In this document: piece by piece, positions 18,241 through 26,048 of the stretch
Layout: each line of letters opens with the position of its first letter
How positions within the stretch are numbered: the stretch's first letter is position 1
Assembly: GCA_965267435.1 (NCBI GenBank)
Contig: OZ253960.1
Span: 6,076,001 to 6,140,000 of the forward strand
From: JAWPMT01 sp965267435
Lineage (GTDB): Bacteria; Bacteroidota; Bacteroidia; Cytophagales; Cyclobacteriaceae
Reading direction: 5' to 3'
Length of the DNA stretch: 64,000 nucleotides
Position numbers and translations under genes: made by a program
The notes under the pieces: model-generated
Seen by the model: the letters and a program-made list of their open reading frames with translations, nothing else
What the model was told of the DNA's origin: nothing
Database searches by the model: none

Positions 18241-20571
18241 ATGAAGACACTGCTCCTCCCTCTACATTTTCTCATTTTTCAAATGCTAACAGTGATTTCC
18301 CTAATCTGTACTATGTCCATTCCTGGCAAGGCACAGACACAAAGCAATGAGAAACTCTGGACACCCGCAGCTGACGATGTCTATCTCCAGGAGGTCGCGC
18401 ACAAAATCAAGACCGACCGTCCGATAGAGGGGGTGGGCGTTTACGATGACCAGGTGTATGCCATCATCAATTCCGGAGTCTTTGCGCTCGAGGGAGATGC
18501 GTTCGTCGAGCAGAAAAATGCCCCTCGAGACGTGACGAGGCTGATATCCATAAGTGGTTCCCTTTGGGCACTGACTCCATCAGGGATTTTTCGATTGGGT
18601 GACAGTAATTGGGAGCAAATCAGCGAACAGCATTTCGTCGACCTGTGTATGCACCTGGGGGAACTGCACGCGGCGAAAAGTGACGAAATATTCAAGCTGG
18701 TCAACGATAAGTTCGTTTCCATCAAGCCTGAGGGAGGTTACTACAACAGCGACATCACCACGCAAATGGAGGATGGTACGCAGATACACACAGACCCTGT
18801 GAAGTTGGGGCCTATTCACAGACTTCAGTCGTACGCAGGCACTTTGCACATCCTCAGGCGCGGAGAGCTGATCCAGTTTGATGGAAAGATGGTCAATACT
18901 GATTTTATCGACTGGGGTGCGCTCCCATCCACAAACACGAGAAACATGCTGAGTCTGGGGAGCCGACTTTACATATCCACAGATCGTGGGCTAGGGGAGT
19001 TGCGAGGGGCTACACTCAACACAATCACAGGTGAGGACGGACTGCCCGTGGAGAATGTGAACTCACTAACACTAGGATTTGACAATGATCTCTGGATCGG
19101 TACCGAGCGAGGAGCGGTGCGGATGCTCGATGATGATTGGCATTACTTCGGTGCCGGCCACTGGGTTCCTGACAATCAGGTGAATGACATTGCGGTCTCC
19201 AACAAAACAGTTTACATCGCTACAGATGCGGGATTGGGGGTAATTGACTACGAGGATTACACGCTACGGAAGAAGGCCGACTACTACGAGCGACATCTGG
19301 AGGAATGGGGCCACAAACGCCTGGGGTTCATTCAGACAGTGTATCAAAAAGACGGCGAATGGATCCGTGAAGTAAGCGACAACGATGGCGCGCATACGGG
19401 TACCTATCTCGCTGCCTTGTGCTTCAAGTACAAAGTCACTGGTGATGAAACAGTCCGTGCCCAGGCAGTTGATGTTTTTGAAGCGATGCTCTGGCTGGAT
19501 CGAATTACACCTATCGATGGCTTCATAGCCCGATCTATTTTCTCCATCAAGGGGGATAAAGGTGAATTGGGAAGGCATGGCTCCGGTGGGCTACCCGCCA
19601 AATGGTACAAAACAGAGGATGGCAACTTCTACTGGAAAGGGGATACTTCCAGCGATGAAGTCATCGCCCATGTCTACAGCGTGTCGTTGTTTCACGACTT
19701 GTTGGCCCGGGGCCGCGAGAAGGAATTGGCGAAGGAGCACCTGACCCGAATGGTTTCAAATATCATGAAAAATGGCTGGGTCATGATCGACATGGATGGC
19801 AAGCCCACCCGGTGGGGAAGGTGGAATCCTGAATACCTCCTGAGATCCTATGGATATAGCGACAGGGGAGTGAATGGTTTGGAAGCCCTCGCGTTCACCC
19901 AGGCCGCCTATGCCGTGTCTGGTGATGAGAAGTACCGCGAAGGGTTCCAGCAACTCGTGGATTGGGGCTATTTGAACAATACCTTGCGACAGAAGAATAC
20001 CTTTCCGCCCACGTCAATAGCGCCATGGGACGATAACCTGGCTTTTGAGGCGTACAACACGATTTTGAGGTATACGACCGATCCGAAAGAGAAATCATAC
20101 CTTCTCAGAAGCCTCGAACGCTCCTACGAGATCAAGCGCATGGAGCATATCCCCTGGTTCAATTTCACCTATGGGGCATTCACCAACAACGACTTTGACC
20201 TTGATCAATGCATGAAACATCTACGGGCCTGGACACTGGATTGCACGGAGCATAGTTTCAAAAATTCTCACCGCGATGATCTGCACGTGGAGGAGGGATA
20301 CACTTCCTATGAGGGAGGTCTGAAGGCCATTTCGCCAAGGGAATCTATCGTGATGAGAGGTAGCAGGCGGGCCATTCGACTGGATGGAGGATCGAATGGC
20401 AGGAAGGTGATGGAGCCTACCGGGTTTTTGAGGGACTATTGGATGGGCAGGTATTATGGATTCATTGAAGCGCCCACCACCTCGGAGCCATCACTATTGA
20501 CCGTGGAGCCACGAAATAAACAATTGGGAGCTGCTGCCTACCAAGGCCCCGGAAGGCCGGTTTTTAGATAA
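18241..20571 (+). CDS. Secreted beta-propeller plus alpha/alpha-toroid protein
   Basis: About 776 residues with a signal peptide (MKTLLLPLHFLIFQMLTVISLICTM..., cleavage near KAQT). The first half (to about residue 345) has propeller blades of the two-component-regulator type: 'GVGVYDDQVYAII', 'LYISTDRGLGELRG', 'DLWIGTERGAVRMLDDDW', 'VYIATDAGLGVIDYED'. The second half is helical, with D-G-x-H-T-G-T-Y, SSDEVIAHVYSVSLFHDLL and RWGRWNPEYL, as in alpha/alpha-toroid glycosidase or epimerase-like folds. There is no kinase or membrane segment. The fusion suggests a secreted or periplasmic carbohydrate-acting enzyme, but no catalytic pair can be named. Several in-frame starts (18196 TTG, 18220, 18232) are possible. 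Confidence 0.7.
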   Translation: MKTLLLPLHFLIFQMLTVISLICTMSIPGKAQTQSNEKLWTPAADDVYLQEVAHKIKTDRPIEGVGVYDDQVYAIINSGVFALEGDAFVEQKNAPRDVTRLISISGSLWALTPSGIFRLGDSNWEQISEQHFVDLCMHLGELHAAKSDEIFKLVNDKFVSIKPEGGYYNSDITTQMEDGTQIHTDPVKLGPIHRLQSYAGTLHILRRGELIQFDGKMVNTDFIDWGALPSTNTRNMLSLGSRLYISTDRGLGELRGATLNTITGEDGLPVENVNSLTLGFDNDLWIGTERGAVRMLDDDWHYFGAGHWVPDNQVNDIAVSNKTVYIATDAGLGVIDYEDYTLRKKADYYERHLEEWGHKRLGFIQTVYQKDGEWIREVSDNDGAHTGTYLAALCFKYKVTGDETVRAQAVDVFEAMLWLDRITPIDGFIARSIFSIKGDKGELGRHGSGGLPAKWYKTEDGNFYWKGDTSSDEVIAHVYSVSLFHDLLARGREKELAKEHLTRMVSNIMKNGWVMIDMDGKPTRWGRWNPEYLLRSYGYSDRGVNGLEALAFTQAAYAVSGDEKYREGFQQLVDWGYLNNTLRQKNTFPPTSIAPWDDNLAFEAYNTILRYTTDPKEKSYLLRSLERSYEIKRMEHIPWFNFTYGAFTNNDFDLDQCMKHLRAWTLDCTEHSFKNSHRDDLHVEEGYTSYEGGLKAISPRESIVMRGSRRAIRLDGGSNGRKVMEPTGFLRDYWMGRYYGFIEAPTTSEPSLLTVEPRNKQLGAAAYQGPGRPVFR

Positions 20572-20659
20572 CTTCTGTTGGACTGCCCGTCGTAGGTCGC
20601 AATCTGAAGTCGTGGGGGGAGCACAACCGGCTGGTAATGAAGATGTACGTGGAAAAGGA

Positions 20660-21526
20660 CTAGTCGGCGGGCAGGATCGTTTCCTTCCTCACCCATCCGA
20701 GGTATCTGCTCTTCTCGATTACTCGGGTTTGCCAATCTTCAAACAAGCTGTTCTCCGGTTTGGTAATGGGATCGGTGATCACAAGATACCAGTCCTGATC
20801 GTTGATTGCAGCAGAGTCAAGAATTCCAACTTCGGTGCCGTTTGGAATTTTTCCACACATTACCGGATTCCCAGCCCGGAATTGATCATGGATCTCCTTC
20901 GTTCGGTCCCGGAAATACCCAGTGCCCCTGAGATCCTTCGGCGAAATGAACAACTCCGAATATTTGGTAGTCCCACGGTCGGTCTTATCCAGATCAGGCA
21001 GTCGGGCGAGATCGTACGCCACGCTGATATACACGATGTTTTCGGCACAATTCAACTCGTCGTCGAGCGCATAGCTTTTGATGCTGTTGGTGTAGCTATC
21101 GCAGCAGGGGTGTTCGAACGTGTAGATTTTTAGTTGCGGTGAGATCTCAATGTGGCGGATCCATCCTTTGGCGATACCCACAAAGTTGAAGCGGTCTTTT
21201 TCCTGGAGATAAACCTTTGCCGACCCTGCCCCCATGGTACCAGAATATGAGGCATATACCAGGTCGAGATCCCCGTCCTGATCCAGGTCGATGTAGTGAA
21301 GTCCCGCCGTGTCAAGCGGATACAGATCTCCGACCATGTGATCCATGAACTCAAGTGTGTCTTCTTCGGGGAGCTTGTTGAGCAGGGCTATTTTGTCCTT
21401 ATCTGTCAATTTGGCTTCGGAGTCCTGCCACCGGGTTGTCAAATATCGACTCTCCAGCGCTTGAAAGATCTGCCCTGCACATGGCATTGAAATCATTATT
21501 AGGAGTATTGAGAAAATTCGAGGCAT
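20660..21526 (-). CDS. Secreted FG-GAP/VCBS-like repeat protein
   Basis: A 288-residue exported protein with signal peptide MPRIFSILLIMISMPCAGQ. A calcium-loop motif D-L-D-Q-D-G-D-L-D near residue 85, followed by LVYASYSG, is typical of FG-GAP/VCBS propeller repeats. Four cysteines (HPCCDSY, NCAEN, MCGK) may form disulfides. The C-terminal third (PNGTEVGILDSAAINDQDWYLV ... YLGWVRKETI) looks like a bacterial SH3 domain. The role is unknown. It is transcribed divergently from the hydrolase at 21594, with only 67 bases for both promoters. Confidence 0.65.
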   Translation of the reverse strand: MPRIFSILLIMISMPCAGQIFQALESRYLTTRWQDSEAKLTDKDKIALLNKLPEEDTLEFMDHMVGDLYPLDTAGLHYIDLDQDGDLDLVYASYSGTMGAGSAKVYLQEKDRFNFVGIAKGWIRHIEISPQLKIYTFEHPCCDSYTNSIKSYALDDELNCAENIVYISVAYDLARLPDLDKTDRGTTKYSELFISPKDLRGTGYFRDRTKEIHDQFRAGNPVMCGKIPNGTEVGILDSAAINDQDWYLVITDPITKPENSLFEDWQTRVIEKSRYLGWVRKETILPAD

Positions 21527-21593
21527 ACGGATGATTTACAATGTACGTAATTCCAACGTACGATGAAATCACCAAGGGGCATGCAACCAACAC

Positions 21594-23102
21594 ATGGAGT
21601 CCCTCATCATATGGATGTCATTTTTATTCCATCTTCATCTTTCTACACAGATGCAATTTTTTGAAGCGCTATTCCTGTTTTGCACGCTCGTTCTGCTGGC
21701 GCTGGTGTGCTTTTTCTCCAATTCACGTAAGGGCCAGTTGCTGACCTTCTATGCTGCATTGGGAGCCCTCGCTATACATTTGATAGGAGAGGTGCCTCGA
21801 TGGCAGGTCGGCCTTGCCTACGTGCTCTTTCCGGTTCTCCCCTTACTTCTTCTAAGAAATTCTGTCGCTCATATTGCGCTCCGGGTTCTGGGATTCCTGA
21901 CGGGTGCGACACTTCTGGCTACGTCCATGTTTTTCGCCATGGGTATGCCCATCAAGCGGCTCCCGGCGCCCTCCGGCGAATATAAAGTGGGCACCACTTC
22001 ATTCACCCTGGTTGACGAATCCCGCGAGGAGATACATACAGATCGCGCCGGGGACAAGCGGGAATTGTTTGTCGAAGCCTGGTATCCCGCAGGATCAGAT
22101 GAGGACGATGTGTATCCCATGCGCACCTTGTGGTCAGAGCTCTACCGAGGAGAGTCGGATCAGATCAGCTTCTTTCTGAGCTATTTGCGTGGTGTCAAAA
22201 CGCACTCAATGATTGGCGCCCCTGCCGAAGGGAGCGGTCAGAGGTTTCCATTAATCCTTTTTAATCATGGCCTGCAAATGTTCACCTCCCAGAACACGCT
22301 CTTGATGGAGCACCTGGCCAGTCATGGCTACATAGTCGTGAGCATCTCACACCCCTACGAAAGTCTTCGCGTGAACCTCGAGGGCGCTGGTACAGTGCTA
22401 CCGAAATTCCTGACCAGCATAGAGGAATGGAACAAGGCCATGCAATGGATCGAAGCATCCTCCCGACCCATTCAGTTGGCCAAGGACTCTATGGCGGAGG
22501 TCTCGTCAGTGGAATCAAGGGCCCAAATCATGCGCAATGCGATCTCCGAATCGCCCATGAACACGGTGGTACAGGAATGGGCCAGTGACAACACTTTCGT
22601 ACTTGACAATCTATTAAGCTCCGGTAGGGAGGCAACAATTTTCCAGGGTATCATCGACACAACCCGCATTGGTGCGATGGGGATGTCCGTGGGTGGGGCA
22701 ACGGCAGCCGAATTATGCAAGCTGGATCCCCGGATCAAAGCCGGCATCAATGTGGATGGCTTGCAATATGGCACGACCAATAGTGATAGCCTCAATGTGC
22801 CCTTTCTAATGGTCTATAGTGACGACGGCCTGGGAACGAATGACTTTCTTCAGCTCAGCAGCACAACTGCATATCATGAATGCCACTTTGTCTCTTCCAA
22901 GCACGCTGACTTCACCGATTTCCCCATTATATGGCCCATGTTGAAGCTCTATGGGCAGCTAGGCAGTATTCCGGGTCCGCGGGTTCTACAGATGACGAAT
23001 AATGTCGTACTGGGTTTTTGGGATCGCTATCTCAAGGACCAACCAGCGAGCCCGTGGAATGAGGATTATCCAGAGTTGACATTCAAGTCCCATAGAGACT
23101 AG
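21594..23102 (+). CDS. Membrane-anchored alpha/beta hydrolase, PAF-acetylhydrolase-like
   Basis: A 502-residue protein with four N-terminal membrane helices (about residues 20-125) and then an alpha/beta hydrolase of the platelet-activating-factor acetylhydrolase/plasma lipase type. The core shows FNHGLQMF (oxyanion region), ISHPYES, and the nucleophile elbow GMSVGG with Ser365. NVDGLQYG and the late KHADFTDFP would supply the acid and the histidine. The catalytic domain is probably periplasmic. ATG at 21594 is used; ATG at 21651 would start just before the first helix. Bacteroidota have many such fusions, and the substrate is unknown (esters or phospholipids by analogy). Confidence 0.8.
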   Translation: MESLIIWMSFLFHLHLSTQMQFFEALFLFCTLVLLALVCFFSNSRKGQLLTFYAALGALAIHLIGEVPRWQVGLAYVLFPVLPLLLLRNSVAHIALRVLGFLTGATLLATSMFFAMGMPIKRLPAPSGEYKVGTTSFTLVDESREEIHTDRAGDKRELFVEAWYPAGSDEDDVYPMRTLWSELYRGESDQISFFLSYLRGVKTHSMIGAPAEGSGQRFPLILFNHGLQMFTSQNTLLMEHLASHGYIVVSISHPYESLRVNLEGAGTVLPKFLTSIEEWNKAMQWIEASSRPIQLAKDSMAEVSSVESRAQIMRNAISESPMNTVVQEWASDNTFVLDNLLSSGREATIFQGIIDTTRIGAMGMSVGGATAAELCKLDPRIKAGINVDGLQYGTTNSDSLNVPFLMVYSDDGLGTNDFLQLSSTTAYHECHFVSSKHADFTDFPIIWPMLKLYGQLGSIPGPRVLQMTNNVVLGFWDRYLKDQPASPWNEDYPELTFKSHRD

Positions 23103-23224
23103 GGCCTCGAATTTTTCAAAATATTTTTTTTACAAGCTACCGTTTTGATGCCTTGTGCTGGCAGTCCGGAAGTAAGCCGCCAGTGCTTTGCATGGAGCAC
23201 TCACCCTGGGGTATGTTTGCTCCA

Positions 23225-24070
23225 ATGAGATTATTCGTCACCCTAGTACTTGCTGGCTGGTTAGCATCCTCCTGCGAGGCACTCTCGGAAGGTCTTCCGA
23301 AAAACCACGGGAAAGTGGCCCATCAGCTGTTCCTGGCTGGAGACCAACCTGCGCCCTTGATCGTGGCCTTCGGCGGTAGCGAGGGGGGAATGGTCTTTGC
23401 GACTGAAAGGACAGCGGTTCTGAGAGATAGCCTCTTGGCACTAGGATATCACTTCCTTGCTTTGGGGTACTTTGGCTTGCCCGATACTCCCAAATACCTG
23501 GACCGGATCTCATTGGACGCCATTCATGATACCATCATGAGTGTTAGTCATCATCCACTGATCGATGCGGAGCGGATCCTGCTCTTAGGTGGTTCCCGTG
23601 GAGGAGAGTTGATCCTGAACCTGGCTGCTCGGTATGACGACTATGGTGGAGTGCTGGCATTGGTCCCAGCGCATGTTAGCCTACCAAGCGGCGTCACGAA
23701 GCGTGCGACTTCCTCGTGGACGTTTGGAGGAGAGCAGGTTCCATTTATTCCTATCACAAAAGAAGCAGTGCAGGTATCCAAGAAGGAGGGGTTCTACGAG
23801 GCGTTCAGTCTGATGGTTGAGGCCTCGGATCCCAATGGTCTCGAAGCGATCGCCGTGGAAGAGATCATGGGCCCTATCTTGTTGGTTTCCGCCTCAGAAG
23901 ACGAGATTTGGCCGTGTCTGAAGATGTGTGATCTGATGGTCCACCGACTCGAGAGCAGCGGTTTTCCCTACCCGATGGAGCACGTGACCTTAGCAGGTGG
24001 CCATGGCGCTGTAGCCAATGACCACCGACCGGTGTTTCGCTTTCTTCGGGAGCACTTCCCCTCTAATTAA
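23225..24070 (+). CDS. Alpha/beta hydrolase lipoprotein, BAAT C-terminal-like
   Basis: A 281-residue lipoprotein. The leader MRLFVTLVLAGWLASSC has a lipobox with Cys17, which fixes the start at ATG 23225 rather than the TTG at 23153. The body resembles the acyl-CoA thioester hydrolase/BAAT C-terminal domain: IVAFGGSEGG, 'LALGYFGLPDTPKYLDRI', and the elbow LLGGSRGGE with Ser124. 'SASEDEIWPC' and the C-terminal 'GGHGA' histidine could complete the triad. In the periplasm it would be an esterase or thioesterase of unknown substrate. It overlaps the convergent gene at 24067 by four bases. Confidence 0.8.
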   Translation: MRLFVTLVLAGWLASSCEALSEGLPKNHGKVAHQLFLAGDQPAPLIVAFGGSEGGMVFATERTAVLRDSLLALGYHFLALGYFGLPDTPKYLDRISLDAIHDTIMSVSHHPLIDAERILLLGGSRGGELILNLAARYDDYGGVLALVPAHVSLPSGVTKRATSSWTFGGEQVPFIPITKEAVQVSKKEGFYEAFSLMVEASDPNGLEAIAVEEIMGPILLVSASEDEIWPCLKMCDLMVHRLESSGFPYPMEHVTLAGGHGAVANDHRPVFRFLREHFPSN

Positions 24071-24345
24071 TCGGAGATTCCGAGCTCCTTTTTTCGCTCC
24101 TTTATTCTTTTGGCGACATCGATCTTTTTACCTGGCTGAATGCTTTCATCAACTACCAGCAGCACTCGTCGCTTGCCATTCGCTCTGAATAAGATTTCCT
24201 GTCCGTACTCTAGGTTCACACCGCTATTGGAAAAGGGAGAAAGGTTGGGGTTCATCACACTGGGAATGATCAAAGGAATGGATTTCGCTGTATTGTTTCG
24301 GAGGGTGAAGCCTTTTGTATCGTGAAACTGCCATGGTTCTGCCAA
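24067..24345 (-). CDS. Small conserved-type hypothetical protein
   Basis: A 92-residue protein without signal peptide or membrane helix. It reads MAEPWQFHDTKGFTLRN, then SIPLIIPSVMNPNLSPFSNSG, a GQEILF strand, KRRVLLVVDESI and a lysine-rich helical tail (RIKERKKELG). The balanced composition and ordered block structure suggest a real gene, probably a small cytoplasmic beta-barrel or interaction protein. It is not recognised by name. It is convergent with the hydrolase lipoprotein (four-base overlap) and divergent from the Rrf2 gene. Confidence 0.65.
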   Translation of the reverse strand: MAEPWQFHDTKGFTLRNNTAKSIPLIIPSVMNPNLSPFSNSGVNLEYGQEILFRANGKRRVLLVVDESIQPGKKIDVAKRIKERKKELGISD

Positions 24346-24429
24346 ATTGGTGGCAATCTATTACCGTTAACCTTTTGCCTCTGACCTTTCCTTCTTTGTA
24401 ATCTGACGAAAATCAGGCCGATTAATAAC

Positions 24430-24447
24430 GGATAAGTTTGTCCGAAA
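24430..24447 (+). promoter_or_regulatory. Candidate Rrf2-family operator, site 1
   Basis: GGATA (24430-24434), six bases, TCCGAAA (24441-24447), with dyad CGGA-N8-TCCG at its core. The same GGATA-N6-TCCGAAA arrangement occurs at 24932-24949 before the cytochrome c gene. This copy covers the -33 promoter element, as expected for a repressor site. Confidence 0.45.
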
Positions 24448-24468
24448 TTATTTTGACGCTTAGATTAG
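24437..24468 (+). promoter_or_regulatory. Promoter of the Rrf2 regulator gene
   Basis: TTTG at 24437-24440, exactly 20 bases, then TAGATTAG at 24461-24468 (two mismatches to TAnnTTTG). Transcription would start near 24475, about 15 bases before the ATG. Confidence 0.55.
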
Positions 24469-24489
24469 CCTCGATTTAAAGCAAAAGCC

Positions 24490-24912
24490 ATGTTCTCGAG
24501 AGCTTGCGAATACGCCATAAAAATCATGATTTTCATCGCTGCCAATGAGCAGGAGGGACGGCGTACAAACTTGAAGGACGTGACGGAGGCCATCGCCTCG
24601 CCGGAGGCTTTCACCGCAAAGATTCTGCAGCAGTTGGTGAAAGGGCGGTTGCTGGAATCGTTCCGTGGACCAGGGGGAGGCTTTGTGTTGCCACGGGGAA
24701 GGGAAGTGCTGCTGCATGATATCGTCGTGACCATAGATGGCGAACATCTGCTGAAGGACTGTGTGTTGGGTTTGCCAGAGTGTTCAGGTGAGAATCCGTG
24801 TCCGGTGCATGATAAGTTCATCACCATTCGCAATCACTTGAATGAGACACTGCTGAGTACGAAAGTCAACGACCCAGATCTGCTGGAAGGCAGCCGGGTT
24901 CTGAAGAAATAA
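24490..24912 (+). CDS. Rrf2-family transcription regulator of the nos cluster
   Basis: A 140-residue Rrf2 (IscR/NsrR) family regulator. A winged helix-turn-helix opens the protein (MFSRACEYAIKIMIFIA, SPEAFTAKILQQLVKGRLLES, GPGGGFVL). Three cysteines at 91, 98 and 104 are spaced C-x6-C-x5-C, as needed to hold an Fe-S cluster, so it probably senses NO, O2 or iron-sulfur status. It is the first gene before the cytochrome c and nosZ genes on the same strand. A repeated dyad (24430 and 24932) flanks the gene and may be its operator. No terminator separates it from the next gene. Confidence 0.88.
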   Translation: MFSRACEYAIKIMIFIAANEQEGRRTNLKDVTEAIASPEAFTAKILQQLVKGRLLESFRGPGGGFVLPRGREVLLHDIVVTIDGEHLLKDCVLGLPECSGENPCPVHDKFITIRNHLNETLLSTKVNDPDLLEGSRVLKK

Positions 24913-24931
24913 AAAAATTTGAAATAATAAA

Positions 24932-24949
24932 GGATATAATGATCCGAAA
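24932..24949 (+). promoter_or_regulatory. Candidate Rrf2-family operator, site 2
   Basis: GGATA (24932-24936), six bases, TCCGAAA (24943-24949), matching the upstream site in both half-sites and spacing. It lies 33 bases before the cytochrome c start and overlaps a TATAATG sequence that could be part of its promoter. Confidence 0.45.
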
Positions 24950-24981
24950 ATCTTAAATAAAACGGAATAATCCAATCGAGC

Positions 24982-25440
24982 ATGAAACCGATATACGCAT
25001 TACTTGTCATGATCTGCTTCCTCGCCTCTTGCGGAGGGGGACAGAGCCGAATTGATCGCATTAAAGAGCAATCACAAATGGAACCGACGGACCCCTATGA
25101 GGCATGGGAGACCAACCACGGCGTGGGTCCGATCAAAGCGTTCGAGCTGCCAGAGGGTATTGACGAAGCATTGGCCGGTGAGGGCCAGGCGAAGTACGAA
25201 GCCCTGTGCACCGCATGCCACAAGATCGATAAGCGCTTCATTGGTCCCTCACCCCAGGCGATTCTCACAAGACGTACACCAGCGTGGATCATGAACATGA
25301 TCCTCAACCCTGAAGAGATGGTCCAAGAAGACCCTCTCGCCAAGAAGCTCTTCATGGAGTACAATGGATCACCCATGGCCAACCAGAACCTCTCTGAGGA
25401 CGAGGCCCGGGCAGTACTCGAGTATTTCAGAACCTTATAA
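24982..25440 (+). CDS. Monohaem cytochrome c lipoprotein of the nos cluster
   Basis: A 152-residue class I cytochrome c. Its lipoprotein leader is MKPIYALLVMICFLASC (Cys17). One haem site CTACHK (Cys76, Cys79, His80) is followed by a likely axial methionine in GSPMANQNL (Met132). Being lipid-anchored in the periplasm next to nosZ, it is the probable electron donor to nitrous oxide reductase, as often seen in clade II nos clusters. It is followed after six bases by the fasciclin gene, so both are in one transcript. Donor function is inferred from position. Confidence 0.88.
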   Translation: MKPIYALLVMICFLASCGGGQSRIDRIKEQSQMEPTDPYEAWETNHGVGPIKAFELPEGIDEALAGEGQAKYEALCTACHKIDKRFIGPSPQAILTRRTPAWIMNMILNPEEMVQEDPLAKKLFMEYNGSPMANQNLSEDEARAVLEYFRTL

Positions 25441-25446
25441 ATCCTT

Positions 25447-26025
25447 ATGCATATGAAGACCCATATTTTTCATTTCCTAATTTTCATCCTCGCGTTCGGG
25501 CTCATGGTCTCCTGCGGACCGGCCAATCAATCCGAGGGTGAGGCACAGAGCTCCGCAGCAAGCTCGCACCCAGATGGTCAGGCTTCTGTGAAGGACGATG
25601 TTTCGGACAAGAACATTCTTCAGGTGGCTATCTCGTCAGATGCCCACACAACGCTTGTCGCCGCTGTCGAAGCCGCGCAGATTGAACATGTGCTGGTCAA
25701 TGTCGGCCCACTTACAGTCTTTGCACCTACCAATGATGCATTTTCGGCCTTACCAGAGGGAACAGTAGAAAACCTCCTGTTACCTGAAAACAAGCAGGAT
25801 CTGGCAACCATCTTGACCAGGCATGCTGCTCCCGGGTCTTACAATTTGGAGGCCCTGAAAAAGGAGGCAAGCAAGGGCCGAAAGATCTACACGGCTACCG
25901 GTGACTACCTGGAAGTTACAGTGAATGGCGACCAGGTCGCCGTTGGCGGCGCCAATGTGATCGGCACCATTCAAACGACTAACGGCATCATCAATGTCGT
26001 CGACAAAGTCATATTACCCAATTGA
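25447..26025 (+). CDS. Fasciclin-domain lipoprotein of the nos cluster
   Basis: A 192-residue lipoprotein (leader ends LMVSC, Cys23) with one fasciclin/FAS1 domain: 'TTLVAAVEAAQIEHVLVNVGPLTVF' leading to APTNDAFSALPEGTVENLL, LTRHAAPGSYN, and a C-terminal GTIQTTNGIINVVDKVILP. FAS1 domains serve in adhesion or protein contact. Its place between the cytochrome c and nosZ suggests a helper role for electron transfer or NosZ assembly, but that is inference. A second in-frame ATG lies at 25453. Confidence 0.88.
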   Translation: MHMKTHIFHFLIFILAFGLMVSCGPANQSEGEAQSSAASSHPDGQASVKDDVSDKNILQVAISSDAHTTLVAAVEAAQIEHVLVNVGPLTVFAPTNDAFSALPEGTVENLLLPENKQDLATILTRHAAPGSYNLEALKKEASKGRKIYTATGDYLEVTVNGDQVAVGGANVIGTIQTTNGIINVVDKVILPN

Positions 26026-26048
26026 GAATTTTTTAATCAAATACGAAA

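Noticed and set aside
20581..20674. CTGCCCGTCG/CGGCGGGCAG as a terminator between convergent genes
   Set aside because: The right arm is the coding end of the minus-strand gene and the loop is about 75 bases with no T-run.
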